DNA of 64,000 nt, taken from Paralysiella testudinis (GTDB lineage Bacteria; Pseudomonadota; Gammaproteobacteria; Burkholderiales; Neisseriaceae). The position numbers were made by a program, and so were the translations under genes. Below, one piece after another: positions 7,518 to 16,531 of this stretch (position 1 is its first letter; the number at the start of each line of letters is the position of its first letter). The stretch covers positions 1,199,385 to 1,263,384 of the forward strand of contig NZ_CP069798.1 of the NCBI RefSeq assembly GCF_016894345.1, in the 5' to 3' direction. The notes below the pieces were generated by a model. It was given only the letters and a program-made list of their open reading frames with translations. It was not told the origin of the DNA and searched no databases.

Positions 7518-9200
7518 ATGATGAACAAAGACCAGTTTGCCGATAACCATTTTATCCGCAACATCATCGACGAAGACTTGAACAGCGGCAAACACAGCCG
7601 CATCATTACCCGTTTCCCGCCCGAGCCCAACGGCTATCTGCACATCGGCCACGCCAAATCCATTTGCCTTAATTTCGGCTTGGCCTATATTTACGATGGC
7701 CTGTGCAATCTGCGTTTTGACGACACCAATCCGGAAAAAGAATCCGACGAATACGTGCGCGCCATCAAAGAAGACGTACAGTGGCTGGGTTTTCAGTGGC
7801 ACGAAGAGCGCTACGCCTCCGATTATTTCGAAACCCTCTACCACTACGCCATCGAGCTGATTGAAGCAGGCAAAGCCTATGTCGACGACTTAGACGCCGA
7901 AGAAATGCGCCAATACCGCGGCACGCTCACCGAGCCGGGCAAAAACAGCCCCTACCGCGAACGCAGCGTGGCCGAAAACCTCGATTTATTTCAACGCATG
8001 CGCGCCGGTGAATTTCCCGACGGCAGCAAAACCCTGCGCCTAAAAATCGACATGGCCGCCGGTAATATCAACCTGCGCGACCCGGTGATTTACCGCATCC
8101 GCCGCGTCCACCACCACCGCACCGGCGATGCGTGGGTGATTTACCCCATGTACGACTACACCCACGCCATCTCCGATGCGCTGGAGCACATCACCCATTC
8201 CCTGTGCACGCTCGAATTTGAAGCCCACCGCCCTCTGTACGATTGGGTGGTGGAAAACATTGCCATCGACAACCACCCGCGCCAATACGAATTTTCGCGC
8301 CTAGAGCTGCTGTATTCCATCACCTCCAAGCGCAAGCTTAACCAATTGGTGAGCGAAGGCCATGTGCAAGGCTGGGACGACCCACGTATGCCCACCATTT
8401 CCGGTATGCGCCGCCGTGGCTACACCCCCGAAGGCTTGCGCTTGTTTTCCAAACGGGTGGGCATTTCCAAAAGCGAAAACGTGGTGGACATGAACCTGTT
8501 GGAAGGCGCCATCCGCGAAGAGCTGGAAGGCTCCGCCCCGCGCATGATGGCGGTGCTCAACCCGATTAAAGTAGAGCTGGTGAATTACGACGAAGCGCTC
8601 ACCCAAAGCCGCAGCGCCCCGTATCATCCGCAACATCCCGAATTTGGCGAGCGCCTAGTGCCCATCAGCAAAACGCTGTATATCGAAGCGGATGATTTTT
8701 CGCTCAACCCGCCGCCGGGTTGGCAACGCCTCACCGTGGGCGGCGAAGTGCGCCTGCGCTACAGCTATGTCATCAAATGCGAAGAAGTGGTACAAGACAG
8801 CAGCGGCCGCGTTACCACACTGAAATGCCGCATTGACCACGACACTTTGGGTAAAAAACCCGAAGGGCGCAAGGTTAAAGGCGTGATTCACTGGCTTTCC
8901 GCCAAACACGCCGTGCGTGCCACTGTACGCCTGTACGACCGCCTGTTTACCGAAGCCCGCCCTGATGCCGTGCGCGACGAAGACGGCCAATACAAGCCGT
9001 TTACCGAGTTTTTAAACCCCGATTCGATGATGCAGATTGATGCTTGGGTGGAGCCGGTGGCCAACAGCCTGCCGCCCGAATCACGCTACCAGTTTGAGCG
9101 TTTGGGCTATTTCGTGACCGACCGCCATGACCACCGCGCCGAAGACCCGGTATTCAACCGCACCGTAACGCTGAAAGACACGTGGCAGAAAGCCGAGTAA
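7518..9200 (+). CDS. glnS: glutaminyl-tRNA synthetase
   Basis: A 560-aa class I aminoacyl-tRNA synthetase that charges tRNA-Gln. It has the HIGH motif in [15 protein letters not shown], the DDTNPEKE helix typical of GlnRS/GluRS, and the KMSKS-equivalent SITSKRKLN as well as GISKSENVV. The C-terminal anticodon-binding beta-barrels are complete and the length equals that of the E. coli enzyme. I choose ATG 7518 (MMNKDQF); the frame is open upstream to 7452 but those residues are not family-like. The ribosome site before 7518 is weak. Its presence means direct glutaminylation is available. Confidence 0.96.
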   Translation: MMNKDQFADNHFIRNIIDEDLNSGKHSRIITRFPPEPNGYLHIGHAKSICLNFGLAYIYDGLCNLRFDDTNPEKESDEYVRAIKEDVQWLGFQWHEERYASDYFETLYHYAIELIEAGKAYVDDLDAEEMRQYRGTLTEPGKNSPYRERSVAENLDLFQRMRAGEFPDGSKTLRLKIDMAAGNINLRDPVIYRIRRVHHHRTGDAWVIYPMYDYTHAISDALEHITHSLCTLEFEAHRPLYDWVVENIAIDNHPRQYEFSRLELLYSITSKRKLNQLVSEGHVQGWDDPRMPTISGMRRRGYTPEGLRLFSKRVGISKSENVVDMNLLEGAIREELEGSAPRMMAVLNPIKVELVNYDEALTQSRSAPYHPQHPEFGERLVPISKTLYIEADDFSLNPPPGWQRLTVGGEVRLRYSYVIKCEEVVQDSSGRVTTLKCRIDHDTLGKKPEGRKVKGVIHWLSAKHAVRATVRLYDRLFTEARPDAVRDEDGQYKPFTEFLNPDSMMQIDAWVEPVANSLPPESRYQFERLGYFVTDRHDHRAEDPVFNRTVTLKDTWQKAE

Positions 9201-9217
9201 AACGTATCATCACTTAA

Positions 9218-9256
9218 AAGGCTGCCTGAAAATCAATCTTTCAGGCAGCCTTGTTT
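9218..9256 (+). terminator. inverted-DUS terminator after glnS
   Basis: AAGGCTGCCTGAAA (9218-9231) and TTTCAGGCAGCCTT (9239-9252) form a perfect 14-bp stem with a 7-base loop, then TTGTTT. Confidence 0.8.
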
Positions 9257-9390
9257 CTATGGATTGGAACCAAAAAACCACATGACGGTCTGAGCGGCGA
9301 TACCGCATGTCGGGCATCACTGCGCTTGCCGGAAACCGGCCAATTTATTGCTTAGCAGTTGAGCGGAAAAGCTTAATTTAAGGAGAAATC

Positions 9391-9831
9391 ATGTCCATCA
9401 AACAACACGCATTCACGGCGGCCTGCATGGCGGCGCTATTGGGTGGCTGCGCCGCCACCGCGGTGCCCGAAGCCGAAAACCAAAGCCAACCCGGTTTGCA
9501 GCGGGTATGGATGCTCACGGATATCAACGGCGTTGAACGTGCGCAATTGGTGGCGCTGCAAGCGCAAATGGATTTAACCGCATTGCCGCAAGCGGCGGCC
9601 AATATGGGCTGCAATCGTCTGAATTTTACAGCGCAGCCGCAAGATAAAGGCCAAATCCGCTTTGGCGCGGTGATGTCTACCCGCATGTATTGCGCCGGGC
9701 GCATGGATGCGGAACAGCAATTCGGTCAGCGCATCGGCCAGATGAAGCATTACCGCTTGGAAGGTCAGCGGCTGATTTTGCGTAATGATGCGGGCGAAGA
9801 AATGCGTTTTGTGGCGCAAGATTGGGATTAG
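9391..9831 (+). CDS. META/HslJ-like lipoprotein
   Basis: A 146-aa lipoprotein with signal peptide and lipobox LLGGC near residue 20. The rest matches the META (DUF306, HslJ) pattern: RVWMLTDINGV, MGCNRLNF and VMSTRMYC, with two conserved cysteines. HslJ-type proteins are small outer-membrane or periplasmic lipoproteins linked to heat shock and novobiocin resistance in E. coli; the molecular role is not established. AAGGAGAAATC precedes the ATG. The gene stands alone between two inverted-DUS terminators. Confidence 0.8.
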   Translation: MSIKQHAFTAACMAALLGGCAATAVPEAENQSQPGLQRVWMLTDINGVERAQLVALQAQMDLTALPQAAANMGCNRLNFTAQPQDKGQIRFGAVMSTRMYCAGRMDAEQQFGQRIGQMKHYRLEGQRLILRNDAGEEMRFVAQDWD

Positions 9832-9854
9832 TGCGGTATTGACTGCATGGTTAA

Positions 9855-9892
9855 AAGGCTGCCTGAAAGTAAAGTTTTCAGGCAGCCTTGTA
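9855..9892 (+). terminator. inverted-DUS terminator after the META lipoprotein
   Basis: AAGGCTGCCTGAAA and TTTCAGGCAGCCTT form a perfect stem with a 7-base loop. It separates this gene from the convergent lipoprotein gene and may serve both directions. Confidence 0.75.
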
Positions 9893-9918
9893 TTATCTTC
9901 AATCAATGCAACCCGGTT

Positions 9919-10311
9919 TTAGCAGCCATCAACAAACGGCTCACTACTCAAGCTCTGGAGGCGCTGGTTTTGGAATACTGCGCTAAGCCGAATTTTGTTG
10001 TGCAGGCAAATGGTGCTGGATTCGGGCAACAGACATTGCAGGCGTTGCGGGTCGTTGTCCGGATGGCGGCAGTGGCCGCCGAGCTGGCGGGCGTAGTCTT
10101 GCAAGGCAACAGCCGGTTGCGCGCTGGCCGATAATTTTTGTTGTAAGGCGGCGGCATAGGCGGCGTGATCCAAGCGGCCTTGTTGGTTGTAGAGGGTGGT
10201 GTAGGCGATTTGCTGGCGTTGGTCTTCATCCAGCGAAGAGATTTTGGTGGGCGAAAATGAGCAGGCGCCCAAGGCCAAGCAAAGGCTGGCGATGCAGAAG
10301 CGATAAGGCAT
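9919..10311 (-). CDS. small lipoprotein of unknown function
   Basis: A 130-aa predicted lipoprotein: signal MPYRFCIASLCLALGAC with the lipobox cysteine at residue 17, then a mainly helical, Gln-rich region (residues 25-75) and a C-terminal part with four cysteines. No family is recognised. It faces the META lipoprotein gene across a shared inverted-DUS stem. Its upstream region runs into the Correia repeat carrying the IS630-like element. Confidence 0.6.
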   Translation of the reverse strand: MPYRFCIASLCLALGACSFSPTKISSLDEDQRQQIAYTTLYNQQGRLDHAAYAAALQQKLSASAQPAVALQDYARQLGGHCRHPDNDPQRLQCLLPESSTICLHNKIRLSAVFQNQRLQSLSSEPFVDGC

Positions 10312-10407
10312 GGTGGTTTTCCCAATGGCGGGTATATTTCATCGGCAATATAGCGCTATCTGAGCTTGGCCGCAAAGTTTTGACCCACTACTATAGTGAA
10401 ATGTATA

Positions 10408-11532
10408 ATACCAATTCTCTAAATTAACATACAATAGACCAAGCCCTAAAGGTAATCGACCGAATCAATTCAAGCTGTACACGCAACCGATTCCAAGCCA
10501 CACAAGCAGCATCTACAATCGCATCATAACCATCAAAGCATCGGTTCGATAAATCATGCTGCTTTAAATACTGCCATATCTGTTCAGACGGATTCAACTC
10601 CGGTGAATACGGCGGCAATTTCAGCATCGTCACGTTATGTAGGTTTAAATCGGCTTGATGCCATAAAGCGCCATCCATAACCACCACTGCATGACGACCC
10701 TCCGGTACTTCCTTGCTGATATGCTGCATATGTAGCTGCATGGCTTGCTTATTCACATACGGCAATACCAAACCCACACTGTTGCCGTTTGAGGGGCAGA
10801 ATGCCCCAAATAAGTAGGCAGACTCAAATTGCTGTTGGCGTACGACCCTCGGCCTTTGGCCGCAATAGTGCCAAACCCGGGTGATGGATCCTTGCTGGCC
10901 GATACGGGTTTCATCTTGAAACCAGATGTCTACGTCAGACAGCTCAATGTGTTCAGGCAGCACTGTCCGAACATGGTTTACGAAGTTTTTTAAAATCATC
11001 CATTGCCTGCTGATCCGCTTTGGGATGCCGGCTGCGGGCAGATACCCAGCTGATGCCGATGCGGGACAATAAGCCGTAAATGCCTTTCGGTGTGTAGTCG
11101 GTATTAAAGTCTTCCTTGGCAATACGGGCAATATCAACAGCAGTCAGCCTGCCGCCGCCCCTTTGCTGTTGTTGTTCTACAATGGCTTGCTTAAAGGCTT
11201 CGATGTCTTTTTCGGCCAACAGGCTTTTGCGGCCTCTGCCGGGTTTGTCGTAGATGCTGTCCAGCCCATACAGCCAATAGTGCTTTCTGATGACGCTGAT
11301 GCTTTGTTGATGATAGCCAAAGGTTTGTGCAATGCTGTCTAAGCTGTGACTCAAGCTTAGTTGATGCAGCATCAGCAATTTGATCCGCGCTCTCGGATTT
11401 GACTCTGTTTTGGACAGTTTCAAAAAATCATGATCGGTCAGCTGGTGTTTGCGGGGCGTTAGTTTGGGCATGGTGGTGTTTGGGGGAGTTTGGGCTTGGG
11501 TTCTATTGTATTGTATTTTGTAGAATTGGTAT
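10408..11532 (-). mobile_element. IS630-family insertion sequence, copy 1 (defective)
   Basis: About 1.1 kb, bounded by ATACCAATTCT (10408-10418) and its inverse AGAATTGGTAT (11522-11532). It has inserted in the AT-rich arm of a Correia repeat next to TA dinucleotides, as expected for IS630/Tc1-mariner elements. It holds one transposase gene broken by a frameshift. A second copy at 62721-63698 is broken differently. Confidence 0.85.
10424..11471 (-). pseudogene. IS630-family transposase, frameshifted
   Basis: The N-terminal frame (from MPKLTPRKHQ at 11471) has two helix-turn-helix segments and reads to about residue 165, where GATTTT is followed by six A's. The second IS copy has five A's there and stays in frame. 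After the shift the catalytic domain continues to 10424 with DDE-type motifs WFQDETRI, VVMDGALWH and PPYSPELNPSEQIW. The single extra A therefore splits a protein of about 350 residues. Programmed frameshifting is known in some IS630 elements, but the in-frame second copy argues for simple mutation. Confidence 0.85.
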
Positions 11533-11684
11533 AACAAAGTGCTACGGCGTTGCTGCGCCTTAGCGCAAAGCGAACGATTTTGTACGGCGCCAAAGCGCCA
11601 ACAAACTCAGTTTCGTACTGCTTGTACTGTCTGCGGCTTCGCGTCTTGTATCACTTTATTCTTCATTCCACTATATATTCATAT

Positions 11685-12509
11685 TCAAGCAGACAGCATC
11701 GGCACCAATTTTTGCAGTGCCTGCCAGGCTTCGGCTTTAAGCTGGTGTTGGCGCAATAGCCGTGCCGGGTGCGGCACAATCACATACGGGCGCTGTTGCA
11801 GCAGCTCGGCCAAGGTGTCGGGCGCCATCTGTTGAAAGCTTTGTCCCAGCAGCAACACTGCTTGAGGCTGCAACCAGGCAATTTGTTGCTGTAAAAATGG
11901 GGTGCAGGCGGCGGTTTCGGTGGGGTTGACTTGCAGCGTTGCATTGGGAGTACATTTCACTTGGCTGGTGAAATACACTGCTGCCGGATCGATATGAATG
12001 GCGGCGAGCATATTGTGCAGCAGCACGCCTGCTTCGCCGCTGAATAATTGCGCCGCCATATCGTCTTCGGGCGCGGGGTTGGGGCTGATCACCAATAATT
12101 TGGCCTGCAAACTGCCGTGGCCGGGCAAGGGTTGGCGGCGTTGGCGGTGTAGATCGCAGCGCTGGCATTGCGCCAAGGCAGTGGGTAGGGTGGCGGGACT
12201 TAAGGTGTCTATGGGAATGGGTGCTGCTACAGCAGAAGGCGCGGTTTTGGCGCTGGGTGCGGGTGTGGCTGGCGGTGCTTTGGTTTCACCGCCCACGGCC
12301 GCCATCACGGCTTGACGTGCGTGCGCAGATTTGTTGCTATGGTGGGCCGGCGTGGGTGCGGCGGCTGCGCTTGATGTGTCTGCTGCTGGCGGATGATTGT
12401 CGGCAGGCCGGTTGTTGTTTGGCGGCGGCAACACCTGCGCACCTTGTTGCAGCCACATCGGCCCCAAGCCCAGTGCTTCGTGCAGGTGCAAATAGCGGCT
12501 GCTCAGCAT
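11685..12509 (-). CDS. uracil-DNA glycosylase superfamily protein (family 4-like)
   Basis: A 274-aa protein with an Ala/Pro-rich low-complexity N-terminal region (residues 30-105) and a C-terminal UDG-fold domain. Cysteines in CQRCDL, KCTPN and AACTPF fit the 4Fe-4S cluster of family 4 enzymes. The first catalytic loop, normally GEAPG-x2-ED, is degenerate here (SPNPAPEDD), while the end motif PHPARLL is kept. It probably removes uracil from DNA, but the altered loop makes activity less certain. The start ATG overlaps the rimI stop (ATGCTGA), completing a tsaB-rimI-udg operon. Confidence 0.8.
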   Translation of the reverse strand: MLSSRYLHLHEALGLGPMWLQQGAQVLPPPNNNRPADNHPPAADTSSAAAAPTPAHHSNKSAHARQAVMAAVGGETKAPPATPAPSAKTAPSAVAAPIPIDTLSPATLPTALAQCQRCDLHRQRRQPLPGHGSLQAKLLVISPNPAPEDDMAAQLFSGEAGVLLHNMLAAIHIDPAAVYFTSQVKCTPNATLQVNPTETAACTPFLQQQIAWLQPQAVLLLGQSFQQMAPDTLAELLQQRPYVIVPHPARLLRQHQLKAEAWQALQKLVPMLSA

Positions 12510-12934
12510 GTTTTCTCCATCAATACGGCGTCTTCCACGCCGCCATAATAGCCTTTGCGCCGTCCGCATTCAATAAAGCCGCTGCGGCAGTATAAGGCCT
12601 GTGCGGCGGTATTGCCGGCGCGCACTTCCAGCAAAATCCGCTGTATGCCGTGCGCTGAAGCTGCCTGAAACAAGGCATTGAGCAGGGCTTGGGCGTGGCC
12701 TTGGCGGCGCTGGGCGGGGGCGGTGTTGAGCAAATGGATTTCCGCTTCGTCAATCAGTTGTTGCCAGGCCAACATGGCGGTAATTTCGCCTTGCGCATCG
12801 GTGCGCAGCCATAATTGATTGGGTGGGTTTAAGGCTGCCTGAAGTTGGCTGGCAGACCAAGGCGCGGGGTTGCAGGCGTTTTCCAGCGCGGCTAATGCGG
12901 GCATGTCGGCAGTGGCAGCAGGGCGGATGTTCAT
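12503..12934 (-). CDS. rimI: ribosomal-protein alanine N-acetyltransferase
   Basis: A 143-aa GNAT enzyme that acetylates the N terminus of ribosomal protein bS18. It has the acetyl-CoA loop QRRQGHAQALL, EVRAGNTAAQALY and the C-terminal GRRKGYY that is typical of RimI. Its ATG overlaps the tsaB stop by 4 bases (ATGA) and its own stop overlaps the start of the udg gene. The tsaB-rimI order is common in proteobacteria. Length is normal for the family. A DUS is embedded in the reading frame near residue 30. Confidence 0.92.
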   Translation of the reverse strand: MNIRPAATADMPALAALENACNPAPWSASQLQAALNPPNQLWLRTDAQGEITAMLAWQQLIDEAEIHLLNTAPAQRRQGHAQALLNALFQAASAHGIQRILLEVRAGNTAAQALYCRSGFIECGRRKGYYGGVEDAVLMEKTC

Positions 12935-13629
12935 GCGCCGGCCTTGCGGGCGGCCTGTTCGGCGGCGGTGAGGGCGATTTTATTGCGTACATACAGCAAT
13001 TCGGCTTCGGCGGCGCTGCCGGCGGTATAGCGGCCGGACAAGGCCAAGGCCAAATAATCTGCCGCTGTGGGCATGCGGTTTTGGCCGGCCACCGGCAGCG
13101 TTATCTCTAGGCCAAAGGCATTGCCCACGCCTGTGGCTTGGGCGGATGTGCTGTTTTCAGGCAGCCTGATGTCGGCGGCGGCGCCCACTTGGTAATCGCT
13201 TAAGCGCTGGCCGCTGGCGGTGTTATACCAAGCATAAAACAGCTCGCCCATGCGCGCATCGGTGGCGGCCAGCACGCAAGGTTGGCCAGGCAATAGGGCG
13301 GCCACGGCATCTAAGCAGGGAATGCCCATCAATGGTGTATCAAATGGCATGGCCAAGCCTTGCGCCACGCCGATGCCGATGCGCAAGCCGGTAAATGCGC
13401 CGGGGCCTTGGGCGTAAACAATGGTGTCGATGTCGGCCAAGGTTAACCCGGCTTCGGCCAGCAAGGTGTGCAGGGTGGGCAGAATCAGTGCCGATTGGCG
13501 GTTGCCCACGGCTTCGTAAACGCAATGGCTGCGCCCGTGGTGATGCACGCCCAAAGACAAATGGGCGTTGCTGGTGTCGATGGCCAATAGGGTAGGCTGA
13601 TTTGCAGTGGATGGATTCGGGGTGCTCAT
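12931..13629 (-). CDS. tsaB: tRNA t6A37 biosynthesis protein TsaB
   Basis: A 232-aa paralogue of TsaD with an ASKHA fold that, with TsaD and TsaE, makes threonylcarbamoyladenosine at tRNA position 37. Seen are LLAIDTSNAHLSLGV at the N terminus and YAQGPGAFTGLRIGIGVAQGLA, the TsaB signature. It is the first gene of the tsaB-rimI-udg operon and lies 77 bases from the divergent gluQ. The C-terminal third is shorter than in some relatives but within the family range. Confidence 0.93.
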   Translation of the reverse strand: MSTPNPSTANQPTLLAIDTSNAHLSLGVHHHGRSHCVYEAVGNRQSALILPTLHTLLAEAGLTLADIDTIVYAQGPGAFTGLRIGIGVAQGLAMPFDTPLMGIPCLDAVAALLPGQPCVLAATDARMGELFYAWYNTASGQRLSDYQVGAAADIRLPENSTSAQATGVGNAFGLEITLPVAGQNRMPTAADYLALALSGRYTAGSAAEAELLYVRNKIALTAAEQAARKAGA

Positions 13630-13706
13630 GCGGCGCGGTTTGACGTAAAATGGCCGCCATTATAACCGATTCGGCCTGTATTCAGGCTGCCTGAATCCAT
13701 CTGTTT

Positions 13707-14642
13707 ATGCCTGTATCTCCACCTTATATTGGCCGTTTCGCCCCCAGCCCCACGGGTTTGCTGCACATCGGCTCTTTGCTCACCGCCGTGGCCTCGTTTT
13801 TGGATGCCCGTGCGCACGGTGGGTGCTGGCTGTTGCGCATGGAAGACCTCGATCCGCCGCGCGAAATGGCCGGTGCCGCCAGCCATATTTTGCACACTTT
13901 GGCGGCATTCGGCTTGGAATGGGACGGCGAAGTAGTGTACCAAAGCCAACGCCACGCTCTTTACCGTACCGCGCTAGAGGCGCTGAAAAACAAAGATTTG
14001 CTCTACCCATGCTATTGCAGCCGTAAAAACGTGTTGGCGCAATCGCCGCGCATGGGGGTGGACGGGCCGGTGTATGGTGGCCATTGTGAGGGGCTGGGTG
14101 TTTTCAGGCAGCCTGAAACTTCAAAACCGCCCGCTTGGCGGGTGCGCGTGCCGGCACAGTATGTTGGCTTTCACGATGCGGTGGTGGGCAACTACGGCCA
14201 GCAGCTGGCGCAAGAGGTGGGCGACTTTGTGCTGCTGCGTGCCGATGGCTTTTGGGCGTATCAACTGGCGGTGGTGGTGGACGATGCCGCGCAGGGCATT
14301 ACCCATATTGTGCGCGGGCAGGATTTGCTGGTGTCTGCCCCGCGCCAGCACTATTTGCAGCAGTGCTTGGGCTATCCCACGCCGCATTACGCCCATTTGC
14401 CGCTGCTCACCAATGCGCAAGGGCAGAAGTGGTCGAAACAAACCCGCGCCACTGCGCTCAACCCACAACAGGCCGAAGCGTTGTTGCGCCAAGTATTGGC
14501 TTATTTAAGGCTGCCTGAAGCGCCAGAAGTGGATAAACCGGCGGATTTGCTGGGCTGGGCCTTGCCGTATTGGGATTTGAATCGTATTCCCGCCGCCGCC
14601 ATCAACACCGAAATTTCCGATAACAGAACCCCCGATGTCTGA
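13707..14642 (+). CDS. gluQ: glutamyl-Q tRNA(Asp) synthetase
   Basis: A 311-aa GluRS-like enzyme without an anticodon-binding domain that attaches glutamate to queuosine in tRNA-Asp. The nucleotide site is [19 protein letters not shown], the class I end motif is KWSKQTRA, and the zinc-binding cysteines begin in CYCSRK with a later GHC. Length equals that of YadB/GluQ. A DUS pair lies inside the gene (about 14100-14120) and encodes VFRQPET. Its 3' end overlaps cydD by 8 bases. Confidence 0.93.
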   Translation: MPVSPPYIGRFAPSPTGLLHIGSLLTAVASFLDARAHGGCWLLRMEDLDPPREMAGAASHILHTLAAFGLEWDGEVVYQSQRHALYRTALEALKNKDLLYPCYCSRKNVLAQSPRMGVDGPVYGGHCEGLGVFRQPETSKPPAWRVRVPAQYVGFHDAVVGNYGQQLAQEVGDFVLLRADGFWAYQLAVVVDDAAQGITHIVRGQDLLVSAPRQHYLQQCLGYPTPHYAHLPLLTNAQGQKWSKQTRATALNPQQAEALLRQVLAYLRLPEAPEVDKPADLLGWALPYWDLNRIPAAAINTEISDNRTPDV

Positions 14643-16305
14643 AAACACCCCGAAACATCTACTCAAACAATGGCTGCAACCCTACCGCCCGGCCTTGAAT
14701 ACGGCCTGGCTGTTGGCCGTGGTGGGCGGCGTGTTGCTGATTGGCCAAAGTGCTTTGCTGGCGTGGCTGTTTGCGCAATGGCTGGGCGGTGCGCCGCTTC
14801 AGGCAGCCTTGTTGGCGGTGTTGCCGTATTTGCTCGGCTGCTGGCTGTTGCGGCCCTTGCTGCAATACGGCAAAGAGCGCTTGCTGCAACAGGCCAGCCT
14901 GCGCTTGCGCCAACATCTGCGCACGCAATTATTGGCGGCGGTGGCGGCACAAGGCGCGGCACGCAGCCGCTGGGGCAGCGACGGCGCTTTGTCGAGCCTG
15001 CTGCTGGAACAAGTAGACGCGCTCGACGGCTACATCAGCCGCTATGTGGTGCAGCAAAAGCTGGCGGTGTTGATGCCGCTGCTGATTGCGGCGGCGGCGT
15101 TTTACTATAGTCCGCTGGCCGCCAGCTTGCTGCTGCTCACCGCGCCCTTGGTACCGGTGTTTATGATTTTGCTGGGCGATGCGGCGGCACGCAAAAACCG
15201 TGCCCAGTTTGCCGCGCTGGCGCAATTGAGCGGGCGCTTTCTGGATTTGCTGCGCGGCTTGCCTACATTGCGCCGTTTGCAGGCCTTGCCGCAGGCGCAA
15301 GCGGCGGTGGCGGCTGCGGCGGAAGACTACCGCGCCCGCACCATGGGCGTGCTGCGGCTGGCGTTTTTATCGACGGCGGTGCTGGAATTGTTTGCTTCGC
15401 TGGCGATTGCGCTGGTGGCGGTGTATTTGGGGCTGGGGCTGATTGGCGTGCTGCCGTGGGCGCAGGGGCAAGTGCCGGTGCCGTATCAGGGTGCGCTGTT
15501 TATTTTGCTGCTGGCACCGGAGTTCTACGCACCCTTGCGCCAGCTTGGTGCCGATTATCACGATAAAGCCAAGGCCGAAGCTGCCGCGCAAGCATTGCAG
15601 CCGCTATTGGCCGCCGCGCCGCCGCCCAATGGCCACGAAATCCATCCCTTCAACACCGCTCCGGCCTTGAATTTGCAGCAAGTGCGCATTGCGGGCGAGC
15701 ATGGCCGCATCCGGCTGCGGGAATGCAATCTGCAAGTGGCCGCAGCAGAGCGCGTGGTGCTGGCCGGTGCCAGCGGCAGCGGCAAATCCAGCTTGCTGCA
15801 AGCGCTATTGGGTTTTGTGGATTTTGAGGGTGAAATCCGTATTAACCAAATCGATTTTCGCCGCTTGGACAAAGCCGCTTGGCGCAGCCAAATCGGCTAT
15901 TTGGCGCAAACCCCGCCGCTGCTGCCCGGCAGCATCGCCGACAATCTGCGCCTGCCCAAACCCGATGCCGACGATGCCGAGCTAATGGCGGTGCTGCAAC
16001 AAGTGGGTTTATGGGATTTGCTCAGCCGCCTGCCGCAAGGGCTGGCCACGCCCTTGGGCGAGCGCGGGCAGGGTTTATCCGGCGGGCAATTGCAACGGCT
16101 GGCTTTGGCGCAGCTATTATTGCAACAAGCGCCGCTGTGGCTGCTGGACGAACCCACCGCCCATCTGGATGCCGACACCGCCGCCGACATCCACGCATTA
16201 TTGGCCCACATCAGCCAAGGCAAAACCGTGCTGCTGGTAAGCCACGAAACGGCCAACCTCGGCTGGCTCGACCGCGTGTGTCACTTGTCTGCGGCGGCGG
16301 ATTGA
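14635..16305 (+). CDS. cydD: cysteine/glutathione ABC exporter subunit CydD
   Basis: A 556-aa half-transporter: six membrane helices in residues 15-310 and a C-terminal ATPase with Walker [15 protein letters not shown], signature [13 protein letters not shown] and Walker [13 protein letters not shown]. With CydC it exports glutathione and cysteine to the periplasm, which is needed to assemble cytochrome bd oxidase. It overlaps gluQ by 8 bases. cydC follows after a 226-base gap that contains an inverted-DUS hairpin. The cydAB genes are not in this window. Confidence 0.92.
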   Translation: MSENTPKHLLKQWLQPYRPALNTAWLLAVVGGVLLIGQSALLAWLFAQWLGGAPLQAALLAVLPYLLGCWLLRPLLQYGKERLLQQASLRLRQHLRTQLLAAVAAQGAARSRWGSDGALSSLLLEQVDALDGYISRYVVQQKLAVLMPLLIAAAAFYYSPLAASLLLLTAPLVPVFMILLGDAAARKNRAQFAALAQLSGRFLDLLRGLPTLRRLQALPQAQAAVAAAAEDYRARTMGVLRLAFLSTAVLELFASLAIALVAVYLGLGLIGVLPWAQGQVPVPYQGALFILLLAPEFYAPLRQLGADYHDKAKAEAAAQALQPLLAAAPPPNGHEIHPFNTAPALNLQQVRIAGEHGRIRLRECNLQVAAAERVVLAGASGSGKSSLLQALLGFVDFEGEIRINQIDFRRLDKAAWRSQIGYLAQTPPLLPGSIADNLRLPKPDADDAELMAVLQQVGLWDLLSRLPQGLATPLGERGQGLSGGQLQRLALAQLLLQQAPLWLLDEPTAHLDADTAADIHALLAHISQGKTVLLVSHETANLGWLDRVCHLSAAAD

Positions 16306-16485
16306 GTAAGGCTGGTGGAACGATAGCGTGGGCATAAACCACCTACTCAAGCCAGCAAAAGAAGATAGGCAAAATACGGCATAGAAGGGGTTCACCATTG
16401 TTAAAGGCTGCCTAAAATGGAAAACCGCCATTGCCGAACGGGATTTGGCAATTCATCCAATTATTTGAAATACATCATCATCATC

Positions 16486-16516
16486 AAGGCTGCCTGAAAC
16501 GTTTTTAGGCAGCCTA
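16486..16516 (+). terminator. inverted-DUS hairpin between cydD and cydC
   Basis: AGGCTGCCTGAAA pairs with TTTTTAGGCAGCCT with two mismatches. It lies 16 bases before the cydC start, so it may attenuate rather than end transcription. The rest of the 226-base gap shows no gene. Confidence 0.45.
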
Positions 16517-16531
16517 ATACAGGAAATCAGC

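Larger units (their letters stand above)
10392..11675. repeat. Correia-type repeat split by an IS630-family insertion
   Basis: The outer ends are TATAGTGAAATG (10392) and, inverted, CATTCCACTATA (ending 11675). The part right of the IS (11533-11675) contains the Correia core, including TACGGCGTTG, TTAGCGCAAAGCGAACGATT and TGTACTGTCTGCGGCTTCG. Without the inserted element the repeat would be about 160 bp, the usual full-length Correia size. These MITEs are typical of Neisseria and can carry promoters or be processed by RNase III. Confidence 0.8.

Noticed and set aside
12221..12595. 124-codon forward ORF opposite the udg and rimI genes
   Set aside because: It is antisense to two well-supported genes and owes its length to their GC-rich codon usage.
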